From Knoellia sp. S7-12 (GTDB lineage Bacteria; Actinomycetota; Actinomycetes; Actinomycetales; Dermatophilaceae): 64,000 bases of DNA. Below, piece by piece: positions 7,934 through 15,256 of the stretch. The first letter of the stretch is position 1; each line of letters begins with the position of its first letter. Where the stretch lies: the NCBI RefSeq assembly GCF_040518285.1, contig NZ_CP155449.1, positions 2,170,001 through 2,234,000 of the forward strand, read 5' to 3'. A model generated the notes under the pieces. It saw nothing but the letters and a program-made list of their open reading frames with translations, was not told where the DNA came from and did not search any database. A program made the translations under genes and the position numbers.

Positions 7934-9226
7934 TCACTCCTTGGTGGTGAAGATGCGGATCAGGGCGGCCGCACCGGAAAGGGCCACGACCACGAGCCCA
8001 TAGATCGTGGCAGTCGTCTCCAAGCCCAATCGGGGAGCAGCGAAACCAGCAGCCACCGCCGGCAGACCGAAGGCGAGATAGCTGACGACGAAGACGCTGG
8101 AGAAGAGCTCACCGCGCTGCTCGGGCCCGACTGTCGGCGAGATCGAGCGCATGATGCCCAGGAACGATGTCCCGAAGCCCGAGCCGGCCACGATCGCGGC
8201 GAGCAAGAATCCGGTGAGCGACTCAGTGCGCAACGCCACGAGGGTGAGCAGGGTCCCGAGGGCAAGCATCGCGGTGCCGTAGATCGTGATCTGTCGGGGG
8301 GTGCGGTTGCGGAAGAGGTACGAGCTGAGCGCACCGGTTCCGGTGAGCACCGCGACCACGGATCCCTGGGCGAGGTGAGTGCGACCACCCAGGAGCTGCC
8401 CGACGATGGGCGCCCCCAACGACAGGTAGAGACCACCCGTGGCCCAGCCTGCGAACAGAGCCGGTGCGCTGCGTTGGAAGGCCGGACGCGCTGCGGCGGG
8501 GATGCCCACCCGCGGCCGAAGCGAACGACGCCAACCCTCGTGTCGCGGGGACGTCTCGGGGAGCGCCAGAACGGCAAGGGCCATGAGGACATAGACGCCG
8601 GTGAGTGACGCGAAGACGATGGTCAGGGCGTGTGTGGCGCTCGCGTCAAGCACCAGACCGCCGATGAGCGCGCCGGCGGCCAAGCCGCCAAGCGGTGTCA
8701 CGCTGTTGAGCGTGGCTGCCAAGCCGGGGCGCGAGACGGGTTCGAGGTCGGTGACCGCTGCCGTCATCGTCGACATGAGCAGTCCGGCGGCCAGACCCTG
8801 GACGGCACGCGAGATGAGGAGCATGGCGACGCTGTCGGCATGCCAGAAGCCCACCATGCTCACGGCGAGGATGCTGAAACCAGCAGCCAGCACGGGGCGA
8901 CGCCCAATATGGTCGGAGAGCGATCCAGTGATGAGCAGGGTCGCGAGCAGCGCCAGGGCATAGACACCGAAAATCGTGGTCATGGTGCCAGCAGAGAAGC
9001 CGAGCTCGGCCTGAAGCACCGGATAGAACGGCGACGGAGCACTCGCACCGACCATGAGCGCCACGACCGAGACGAGCGCCAGCGCGAAACCGGAACTGCG
9101 ACCCAGGCGGCGTGTGCTGTCCGACTCGAGCGTCGGTGGCGTCGACGGCGTCGGCTCCGTGGTCGCTCCTTTGCTGGTCGGGATGCTGCTGGTCACGCTC
9201 ATGACGGGCCTCTCGGACGAAAACAC
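7934..9226 (-). CDS. MFS transporter, drug-efflux type
   Basis: A 430-residue major facilitator with 12 predicted membrane segments and the loop 2-3 motif GSLSDHIGRRPVLAAG. The N-terminus is a Thr/Pro/Ser-rich cytoplasmic lead. The GTG at 9226 sits directly against operator O1 and 7 bases after a TAACTT -10, so it is preferred as a leaderless start; ATG 9202 with GAGAGG upstream is the alternative. It is divergent from the ArsR-type gene, and matching operators abut both start codons, implying that the regulator represses this exporter. Substrate unknown. Confidence 0.9.
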   Translation of the reverse strand: MFSSERPVMSVTSSIPTSKGATTEPTPSTPPTLESDSTRRLGRSSGFALALVSVVALMVGASAPSPFYPVLQAELGFSAGTMTTIFGVYALALLATLLITGSLSDHIGRRPVLAAGFSILAVSMVGFWHADSVAMLLISRAVQGLAAGLLMSTMTAAVTDLEPVSRPGLAATLNSVTPLGGLAAGALIGGLVLDASATHALTIVFASLTGVYVLMALAVLALPETSPRHEGWRRSLRPRVGIPAAARPAFQRSAPALFAGWATGGLYLSLGAPIVGQLLGGRTHLAQGSVVAVLTGTGALSSYLFRNRTPRQITIYGTAMLALGTLLTLVALRTESLTGFLLAAIVAGSGFGTSFLGIMRSISPTVGPEQRGELFSSVFVVSYLAFGLPAVAAGFAAPRLGLETTATIYGLVVVALSGAAALIRIFTTKE

Positions 9227-9246
9227 GGTTCGAAAGTTATCGAACT
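9227..9246. promoter_or_regulatory. operator O1 with embedded MFS -10
   Basis: The inverted repeat GGTTCGAAAGTTATCGAACT (arms GTTCGA/TCGAAC) ends exactly at the MFS start codon. The minus-strand -10 TAACTT (9234-9239) lies in its centre. Confidence 0.75.
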
Positions 9247-9283
9247 ATGGATTCGGACTCGGCATTCCCGATTCCCACGATTT

Positions 9284-9303
9284 GGTTCGATTATTATCGA
9301 ACC
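9284..9303. promoter_or_regulatory. operator O2 with embedded regulator -10
   Basis: The perfect inverted repeat GGTTCGATTATTATCGAACC ends directly before the ATG at 9304. The plus-strand -10 TATTAT (9292-9297) occupies its centre, 6 bases before the start codon. Centre-to-centre distance to O1 is 57 bases. Confidence 0.8.
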
Positions 9304-9624
9304 ATGCCCACGAACCAGGTGCTGCCCCATCCAGACATGAAGGACGTCGCACTCACCGACGTCCTCTTCGCCCTGAGCGACCCGGGCCGGCTGCAGATCG
9401 TCCAGGATCTGGCCGGCGGCCCGCTGGAGATGGCTCAGTGTGGGGCGACGAACCCGGCCCTGCCGAAGTCGACGAAGTCGCACCTCATGAAGGTGCTGCG
9501 TGAAGCCGGTGTCGTTCGCAATGAGCCGCAGGGCCGAGGACGACTGGTGTCACTACGCCGCGACGAACTCGATGGGGCTTTCCCGGGGCTGCTCGACAGC
9601 GTCCTGAACGCGCCGAAGGCCTGA
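9304..9624 (+). CDS. ArsR-type winged-helix repressor
   Basis: A 106-residue winged-helix protein. The core FALSDPGRLQIVQDLAGGP, a recognition helix around KSTKSHLMKVLREAGVV and the wing NEPQGRGRLVSLRRDEL are typical of ArsR-like one-component repressors. Only one cysteine (CGATN) is present, so a classical thiolate metal site is unlikely and an organic inducer is more plausible. The ATG abuts operator O2, which predicts autoregulation; O1 predicts control of the divergent exporter. An upstream in-frame ATG at 9247 would place coding sequence across the operator and is rejected. Confidence 0.88.
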   Translation: MPTNQVLPHPDMKDVALTDVLFALSDPGRLQIVQDLAGGPLEMAQCGATNPALPKSTKSHLMKVLREAGVVRNEPQGRGRLVSLRRDELDGAFPGLLDSVLNAPKA

Positions 9625-9648
9625 CCCTCAAGTCGAGGATCAGGCCTT
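9616..9648. terminator. bidirectional hairpin terminator
   Basis: AAGGCCTGA and TCAGGCCTT form a perfect 9-bp stem extended internally by CCTC/GAGG. It lies between the convergent ArsR-type and kamA genes and includes the former's stop codon. Confidence 0.7.
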
Positions 9649-9664
9649 CCGACTCTGCAGAACG

Positions 9665-11119
9665 TCAGGTGAGGTCGCGCACCGAGGCGTCACGACTCGC
9701 GGTCGCACCTGCCATCGCTGCGGCATGAACCTGATCGACGTCGGTGTTGGAGCTCCACCACTGCTGGCCGGCTTCGGGCAGCGTGTAGATCGGGTCGTAG
9801 TAGACGTACTCGCGAGAGAGCGCCTGCTCGTCCGCTCCCTCGATCGACGTGCGGTAGTTCTTGCGCCAGAACGACATGCCCTTGTCACGGTCATAGGTGT
9901 CGACCTGGTGCACCCAGCGCTTGCCGACGTACGGCACGTCGCACACGATGCGAGGGGTGGCGAAGCCGGGGAGATAGCCCATGATCGAGTGCTGCAGGTG
10001 CTGCGCCTCGTGGAGCGCGAGGCGCCAGTGCTCCGAGAACGGGATCATGTCGCACATGTAGAAGTAATACGGCGTGATCATCGCTTCGTCCTGCAGCGCG
10101 AAGCACAGGTCGAGCAGGTCCTCGCTCGTGTCGTTGATGCCGCGCATGAGGACGCCCTGGTTGCGGACGTCACGCACGCCGGCCTCGAGCATCGCCTTGG
10201 ACGCCTCGGCCACGAGCGGGGTCACGGACTGTGCGTGATTGACGTGAGTGTGGATCGCCAGGGAGACCCCACGCGAACGCGCCAAGGCAGAGACGCGAGC
10301 CACGCCCTCGACGACGTCGGGCTGCAGCCAGTGCTGCGGCAGACCCATGAGCGCCTTGGTCGCGAGGCGGATGTCGCGGATGTTGTCGATGCGCATCAGC
10401 TTGTCGAGGAAACCTTCGAGGTTCTTCCACGGCATGTTGGCGACATCGCCGCCGGAGACGACGACGTCGCGCACCTGCGGGGTGCGCTGGAGGTAGTCGA
10501 GCATCGCGGCGTGGCGGTCCACCGGCTTGCCGGCAAGCTTGAGCTTGACGATCTGAGCCGTCGAGTTGCCGACGAGGTCCATCCGCGTGCAGTGGCCGCA
10601 ATACTGCGGGCACGTCGGCAGCATCTCGGCAAGCACCTTGGTGGGGTAGCGGTGGGTCAGGCCCTCGACCGCCCACATGTCGTGCTCATGGAGGCTGTCG
10701 CGCGCCGCGAACGGGTGCGAGGCCCAGTCGCTGCGACGGTCACTGAACACGGGGAGCATGTAGCGGCGCACCGGGTCGGCGAGGAACGCCTGCGTGAACG
10801 CGGCGCCGGCGGTCGGCATCGAGCCCTCGGCCCACGACATCTCGCTGACCATCGTGTTGAGCATCTGCGGGGGGACGAGCATCGACATCGTGGCCCGCTC
10901 GACCTGGTCCCGCTCGAGGTCGCCATAGAACTCGTCGGTGAGGAGGTCGCCCATGAGCTCCCGCAGTTGAGCGACGTTCTTGACGCAGTGGGCGCGCTGC
11001 CACTGGGCGCTGGCCCACTCGTCCTTGGTGACCGCACGCCACCCGGGAAAGCGGGTCCAGTCGGGTTCGACGAGCTCGCGACGCCGGTAGACGTAGGGCT
11101 GCTCGATGTTTGTCGTCAT
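9665..11119 (-). CDS. kamA: lysine 2,3-aminomutase family radical SAM enzyme
   Basis: A 484-residue KamA-family protein; KamA converts L-lysine to beta-lysine using S-adenosylmethionine, a 4Fe-4S cluster and PLP. The cluster motif CPQYCGHC gives Cys170, Cys174 and Cys177. VVSGGDVANMPWKNL matches the family's SGGD segment. The PLP-lysine region, usually PGGGGK, reads DVPYVGK, keeping Lys but losing the glycine run, so this is a divergent branch. The start is supported by TATCCT 7 bases upstream. It is divergent from kdd, and kdd, kamDE and kal nearby support a role in lysine breakdown. Confidence 0.85.
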   Translation of the reverse strand: MTTNIEQPYVYRRRELVEPDWTRFPGWRAVTKDEWASAQWQRAHCVKNVAQLRELMGDLLTDEFYGDLERDQVERATMSMLVPPQMLNTMVSEMSWAEGSMPTAGAAFTQAFLADPVRRYMLPVFSDRRSDWASHPFAARDSLHEHDMWAVEGLTHRYPTKVLAEMLPTCPQYCGHCTRMDLVGNSTAQIVKLKLAGKPVDRHAAMLDYLQRTPQVRDVVVSGGDVANMPWKNLEGFLDKLMRIDNIRDIRLATKALMGLPQHWLQPDVVEGVARVSALARSRGVSLAIHTHVNHAQSVTPLVAEASKAMLEAGVRDVRNQGVLMRGINDTSEDLLDLCFALQDEAMITPYYFYMCDMIPFSEHWRLALHEAQHLQHSIMGYLPGFATPRIVCDVPYVGKRWVHQVDTYDRDKGMSFWRKNYRTSIEGADEQALSREYVYYDPIYTLPEAGQQWWSSNTDVDQVHAAAMAGATASRDASVRDLT

Positions 11120-11126
11120 GCATGCG

Positions 11127-11132
11127 AGGATA
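11127..11132 (-). promoter_or_regulatory. -10 element TATCCT, leaderless kamA promoter
   Basis: TATCCT on the minus strand is followed by 7 bases and the ATG at 11119; another ATG four bases earlier is out of frame. Confidence 0.6.
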
Positions 11133-11207
11133 CGGATAGACGGCTCGTAAGTCACCTTCATCCCCGCAATATTTGCTGCCTCGTGTTGTCAGACAGGAGA
11201 ACTTCCC

Positions 11208-12365
11208 GTGCCTCAGAAGCCATCGGTGAGCACGACGAGCTCGCCCCTCGGCGTCCACCGCGTCCTCGAGCCGCTCGGCGAGTCGCTGCCGCAGTCCGCG
11301 CGTGTCCTCGACGCCCGACCCGAGATCTGGCCCGACGAGGTCCGCATCGACATCGAGACCCTCAACCTCGACGCGGCGTCCTACCGACAGCTCCACGACA
11401 AGCACGCCGGAGACGGCGCGGCCATCCGCTCGGAGGTTCTCGCCATCGTGGGGGAGCGCGGCAAGATGCAGAACCCCGTCACCGGCAGTGGCGGAATGCT
11501 CATCGGCACCGTCGCCGAAGCCGGCCCCGAGTCCACCCTCGGTCTCACCGCGGGCGACCGCGTTGCCACCCTTGTCTCCCTGTCGCTCACGCCGCTCGCC
11601 ATCACCGATGAGCTGGAGCATTGGGACGGACTGGGGGAGCGGGTCCCTGCCTCCGGTCACGCGATCCTCTTCGGCCGCTCCATCGCGGCGAAGCTCCCTG
11701 ACGACCTCTCGCCCGAGCTTGCGTTGATGGTCATGGATGTCTGCGGCGCACCTGCGCTCGTCGCCCGGACGATCAGCGGGTATGCCGGCCGTTCCACTCA
11801 CGTCCCGAACTCGCCAAATCCGCCCCTCCGGGACACGACCCTCGTCCCGCGGGAGGGGAATTGGCGAGTTGGGGACGAAGTGGTGGGGCCGTCCGTAGTC
11901 GTGCTCGGGGGCGCAGGCAAGTCCGGGTCGCTCTCGCTCGCTGCCGCGGCGGACGCAGGCGCCACCCGCCGAGTTGCTGTCGTGCGCGACGCCGCCGAGG
12001 CGGATCTCCTCGACGGCACCGGCCTCGCGACCCACGTCGTCATCGCCGACGCGCGCAACCCGATCGGGCTCACCGAGGCCATCGCGGCCGTGGGTGGCCC
12101 GGCCGACCTCACCGTCGTCTGCGTCGATGTGACCGGCTGCGAGCAGCCCGCGATCCTCGCGACGGCCGAAGGCGGCACCGTCATCTTCTTCTCGATGGCG
12201 ACGAACTTCGCCGCGGCCGCCCTCGGGGCAGAAGGCCTGGCTGCCGACGTGACCATGCTGGTTGGCAACGGCTACGTTCCGGGTCACGCGGCATACGCGC
12301 TGGAACTCATTCGCGGCAACGATGCGGTGCGCGAACTCTTCGAAAGCCGACTCGAAGCACACTGA
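11208..12365 (+). CDS. kdd: L-erythro-3,5-diaminohexanoate dehydrogenase
   Basis: A 385-residue NAD(P)-dependent enzyme of lysine fermentation that oxidises 3,5-diaminohexanoate to 5-amino-3-oxohexanoate. GKMQNPVTGSGGMLIG in the N-terminal half and the Rossmann loop VVLGGAGKSGSLSL support the family. The GTG start follows an ACAGGAGA ribosome site. Just before the Rossmann strand, about 25 residues (THVPNSPNPPLRDT and following) are encoded by a long DNA palindrome at 11801-11877 that looks inserted in frame. It is divergent from kamA; kamDE-kal lie 3 kb downstream. Confidence 0.88.
   Translation: MPQKPSVSTTSSPLGVHRVLEPLGESLPQSARVLDARPEIWPDEVRIDIETLNLDAASYRQLHDKHAGDGAAIRSEVLAIVGERGKMQNPVTGSGGMLIGTVAEAGPESTLGLTAGDRVATLVSLSLTPLAITDELEHWDGLGERVPASGHAILFGRSIAAKLPDDLSPELALMVMDVCGAPALVARTISGYAGRSTHVPNSPNPPLRDTTLVPREGNWRVGDEVVGPSVVVLGGAGKSGSLSLAAAADAGATRRVAVVRDAAEADLLDGTGLATHVVIADARNPIGLTEAIAAVGGPADLTVVCVDVTGCEQPAILATAEGGTVIFFSMATNFAAAALGAEGLAADVTMLVGNGYVPGHAAYALELIRGNDAVRELFESRLEAH
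11801..11877. repeat. 77-bp palindrome inside kdd
   Basis: The left arm 11801-11829 begins CGTCCCGAACTCGCCAA and ends CCCCTCC; the right arm 11852-11877 begins GGAGGGG and ends TTGGCGAGTTGGGGACG. The arms pair over about 24 bases with one C/G mismatch and a small internal bulge. The element is in frame within kdd and resembles a REP/MITE-like insertion. Confidence 0.75.
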
Positions 12366-12369
12366 CGGT

Positions 12370-12930
12370 GTGACTTCCGGGGGCGAGCGGACATTTCGAG
12401 GTGTGGATGACCTCGAAGATCTCTTCCGTGAGCACGCGGACCGGATTCATGCCTATGCGCGACGACACGTCGGGCCCGACTCGGCCGACGACGTCGTGTC
12501 CGAGACGTTCCTGGTGGCGTGGCGTCGTCGAGAGGTGCTGCCCGACCGTGTCCTGCCCTGGCTGATCGTCACGGCACGGCACATCATCGCCAACCAGCGA
12601 CGGTCGGGCAGGCGCGCAGACCAGTTGTGGCTCAGCGCTGTTCGTGACCTCTGGCAGGCGCCACAGGCTATGTCTCCTGACGAGGCCATGGTCGAACGCG
12701 AGCGCCATCTGGAAGCGTTGGCGACGTGCACCCGACCGGAGCGCGAAGCGCTGCTCCTGGTTGCGTGGGATGGGCTCACCCTCGCCGAGGCCGCGGCTGT
12801 CGCAGGTTGTTCGGTTCGCGCCTTCACGGTGCGGCTCAGTCGAGCTCGCGGACGGATGCGGGCCGCCATCGGTGAGGACGACTCGACGCAGCCTGCCCCT
12901 CTTCTCGCCATCGTCCAGGAGTTGTCATGA
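12370..12930 (+). CDS. RNA polymerase sigma factor, ECF (sigma-70 family)
   Basis: A 186-residue two-domain sigma factor. Region 2 runs from DDLEDLFREHADRIHAYARRHV through DDVVSETFLVAWRRRE, and region 4 contains TRPEREALLLVAWDGLTLAEAAAVAG with a helix-turn-helix SVRAFTVRLSRARGRM. The GTG start 4 bases after kdd is chosen because it precedes region 2 closely; GTG 12403 is an alternative. It overlaps the next gene by ATGA, forming a sigma/membrane-protein cassette. It probably responds to an unknown stress. Confidence 0.85.
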   Translation: MTSGGERTFRGVDDLEDLFREHADRIHAYARRHVGPDSADDVVSETFLVAWRRREVLPDRVLPWLIVTARHIIANQRRSGRRADQLWLSAVRDLWQAPQAMSPDEAMVERERHLEALATCTRPEREALLLVAWDGLTLAEAAAVAGCSVRAFTVRLSRARGRMRAAIGEDDSTQPAPLLAIVQELS

Positions 12931-13985
12931 CACACATCCTCGAAGTGCGACGTCCCACTCCAGAGTCGATCGAAGACCTCTGGGGCGCCGACCGCAAGGC
13001 CGCAACCCTGACCTCACTCCTTCGCTCTGCGGAGGCTGCGGAGATGGATGCCGAGGGAGGCGTCGCTTCGTTGACTTCGCTCTTCGGGGCCGCAGAGCCC
13101 GCAGCTCCCAAGAGGAGCCGGCTTCCCTCTCGACGTCTGGGCCTTCGGCGTGCGGCGCTTCTCTCCGGAGCTGCGGCCTTGCTCGCGGCAACTGTCGTCG
13201 TGTCCCCGGCGCTGATCGGATCCGAGTCGACCTCAGCGACTGCGGCGATCGAACCGCTCGTCGTCATTGCGGAGAACGCTGACCCAGTCGTCATCCCCGA
13301 TAGCTCGTTCCTTCATGTCGTGACCGTGGAGAAGCTCGGCGAGGCGCCCCGCACCATGGAAAGTTGGATGAGCTCCGAGGGTCACCTGTGGCGTCGCGAC
13401 TCATTTCCCAACGGGGAGGTTCGACTCAACGACTTCGGCGTTCAGGACGGGCCTTTTGTCGACGGGCCGAGCCCGATGGATGCGACGGCATTCCCAGATG
13501 AACCGAAAGCCCTTCAGTCACTGCTCCGGGAAAAAGTCAGTAGGTCCAGTTCGGAGAACGAGGCCGTTTTCGTCGCCATCGGCGACCTGGCTCGCAGTGG
13601 TCTTCTGCCACCCAAGGTTCGCGCTGCTTCGCTGGAGGTGATCGCGGCCCTGCCCGAAGTCAGGGCAACCAAGACGGTTGTGGGGGGCCGGCCGATGGTC
13701 CGCGTGGACTTTGCGGACAATTCCATTCGCAAGGACCAGGTCTTCACGTTGGTGTTCGACGGCACGACGGCCGAGCTCGTCGAGGAAAGCGGAACGTTCC
13801 GCGGGGTCACGGACACGCGTGTGGTCATCACCCGCCGTGAGGTCGTCTCGGCGATGCCTCCTGGCCTGGCTGAACAAGCTGCTGCAGAGGAGATGGAACG
13901 AAACGAGTGGCTCAGGAACTGCAACGGCTCGATCCCCACCCCTGCTCATTTCGACTGCGCAACGGTGCCCAAGACCTTGCAGTAG
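12927..13985 (+). CDS. CU044_5270-like membrane-anchored partner of the sigma factor
   Basis: A 352-residue protein with a cytoplasmic N-terminus of about 75 residues, one membrane segment (ALLSGAAALLAATVVVSPAL, about 73-92) and a large extracytoplasmic domain that ends with a paired-cysteine tail (NCNGSIPTPAHFDCATV). Such proteins follow ECF sigma genes in many actinobacteria and are annotated CU044_5270 family. The four-base overlap implies coupling, and an anti-sigma or sensing role is inferred. The N-terminus has no zinc anti-sigma HxxxCxxC motif. Confidence 0.7.
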   Translation: MTHILEVRRPTPESIEDLWGADRKAATLTSLLRSAEAAEMDAEGGVASLTSLFGAAEPAAPKRSRLPSRRLGLRRAALLSGAAALLAATVVVSPALIGSESTSATAAIEPLVVIAENADPVVIPDSSFLHVVTVEKLGEAPRTMESWMSSEGHLWRRDSFPNGEVRLNDFGVQDGPFVDGPSPMDATAFPDEPKALQSLLREKVSRSSSENEAVFVAIGDLARSGLLPPKVRAASLEVIAALPEVRATKTVVGGRPMVRVDFADNSIRKDQVFTLVFDGTTAELVEESGTFRGVTDTRVVITRREVVSAMPPGLAEQAAAEEMERNEWLRNCNGSIPTPAHFDCATVPKTLQ

Positions 13986-14021
13986 GTGGGCGGTCTGACC
14001 CCTCGGTTTGATCAGTCGAGT

Positions 14022-15128
14022 TCAGGCTGCCGAAGTCCACTCGATGCGGTGATCGCCTGACCCGGCCGTCAGGAACTCGAGCAGCCGCTCACCTTCGACG
14101 TCGACCTCGGCGCCGGCCTCGGCGCGGGTGAGCCCGCCCAGAGGTGAGATGACGAGCACGGTGGACGTGGTGTCGGCGCGCGTCGTCCAGGTCGCGCGTA
14201 CCCGGCCGTCGACCAAGAGGTAGCGCGCACCCATGATGCTCAGGCCCTTGTCGGCGTCGTCGATGATCCGGGAGCGGTCATCGAAGCCGAGGACTGCGTT
14301 GTCGAAGGATGGCAGGAACCGTGGGGGAGCGGGAGTCTTCGGATCCGGCAGCGTCCCATCGGGGACGTCGAGCAGGAGCCGTCCCCGCTCGTCGCGGAAC
14401 GTGACGAGGTCGGGCATGAGTGACGTCACCGCAGCGGGCAACCCGGTCAGCCCCGACCACGATCGGATGTCAGCCGTGGCGGCCGGGCCGTAGGCGCGCA
14501 GATAGCGCAACACCAACATCTCGGCATCAACGGCGCCAGGTTCCCCGACGTCGGGGATCGGCCGTTCGAGCCACGATGTGATGAGCGTGTTGTGAGCGGG
14601 TCCCTGCTCGCGCCACAGCCCGCGCGGTGGCACCTGGAGCAACGGCACAAGTGAGCTGATCGCGTCGCCGAGGTCCCGGGCCGCAGCATCTGGCCATTGA
14701 TCGGTCAGTGCTCGTCCGGCATCGGGCAGCTGCCTCGGGTCACCCTCGAACAGTGGAGTGGCGGCATCCCTGAGGTCCGCCTCGTCGACGCCGACGAGGC
14801 GTGAGCGCAGCACCGACCGCATCCGTTGCTCGAGCATCGGTTGATGCAGCGCTCGCAGACCCAGGCAGTCAGCGGCGCTGAGCAGGTGGATGGTGCGACG
14901 CATCATCAGGGTCCGGACGACCTGCCGGCTGTCGAGCAGCTCACTCGCCGCCACGGGGTCGAAGTCGAGGAGCCTCGAGAAGAGTCCGACGTAGGGCTCC
15001 TGCGGCTCCTGCGCCTGCAGCCCGACCAGGTGCTCGGTGGCCGTGACCACATCCAGGGGTGAGCGTTGGAGGAGCAGGTTGCGGGCGAGCAGCGCCCGGT
15101 TGAGTTCCCGTTGCCCCAGCGTTCTCAT
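14022..15128 (-). CDS. AlkZ/YcaQ-like winged-helix DNA glycosylase family protein
   Basis: A 368-residue winged-helix DNA-binding protein of the HTH_42 family, which includes AlkZ of Streptomyces and YcaQ of E. coli, glycosylases that unhook bulky alkyl or crosslink lesions. The N-terminal motif VVTATEHLVGLQAQEP carries a Q-A-Q pair corresponding to the catalytic QxQ/QxD element. HLLSAADCLGLRALHQ and the C-terminal beta barrel with DDRSRIIDDADKGLSIMG fit the family. A TAGAGT -10 lies 7 bases before ATG 15128, favouring it over GTG 15134. Substrate unknown; it sits between lysine genes without obvious relation. Confidence 0.75.
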   Translation of the reverse strand: MRTLGQRELNRALLARNLLLQRSPLDVVTATEHLVGLQAQEPQEPYVGLFSRLLDFDPVAASELLDSRQVVRTLMMRRTIHLLSAADCLGLRALHQPMLEQRMRSVLRSRLVGVDEADLRDAATPLFEGDPRQLPDAGRALTDQWPDAAARDLGDAISSLVPLLQVPPRGLWREQGPAHNTLITSWLERPIPDVGEPGAVDAEMLVLRYLRAYGPAATADIRSWSGLTGLPAAVTSLMPDLVTFRDERGRLLLDVPDGTLPDPKTPAPPRFLPSFDNAVLGFDDRSRIIDDADKGLSIMGARYLLVDGRVRATWTTRADTTSTVLVISPLGGLTRAEAGAEVDVEGERLLEFLTAGSGDHRIEWTSAA

Positions 15129-15135
15129 GGGCACG

Positions 15136-15141
15136 ACTCTA
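15136..15141 (-). promoter_or_regulatory. -10 element TAGAGT, leaderless promoter
   Basis: TAGAGT on the minus strand lies 7 bases before the ATG at 15128 of the AlkZ-like gene. Confidence 0.55.
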
Positions 15142-15189
15142 GGAAGTCACGCTGACACCGGGGCACGAACGACCTCAGCCCGCTCGACG

Positions 15190-15237
15190 GAGGGAGGATT
15201 TCCGGTCCAGCGTGTGCTGGGCCGAAAGTCCTCCCTC
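15190..15237. repeat. imperfect 21-bp hairpin upstream of kamD
   Basis: The arms 15190-15210 (GAGGGAGGATTTCCGG...) and 15217-15237 (...CCGAAAGTCCTCCCTC) match at 18 of 21 positions around a 6-base loop. The right arm overlaps the expected -35 region of kamD, so it could be an operator; a REP-like element is the alternative. Confidence 0.6.
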
Positions 15238-15244
15238 TCACTGT

Positions 15245-15250
15245 TAGATT
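15245..15250 (+). promoter_or_regulatory. -10 element TAGATT, leaderless kamD promoter
   Basis: TAGATT is followed by 6 bases and the GTG at 15257, implying a leaderless kamDE-kal transcript. Confidence 0.6.
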
Positions 15251-15256
15251 TGCCGC

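Noticed and set aside
9725..11611. 628-codon plus-strand frame opposite kamA
   Set aside because: The minus strand encodes a recognisable radical SAM enzyme; the plus frame has no domain and continues into kdd in the wrong frame.
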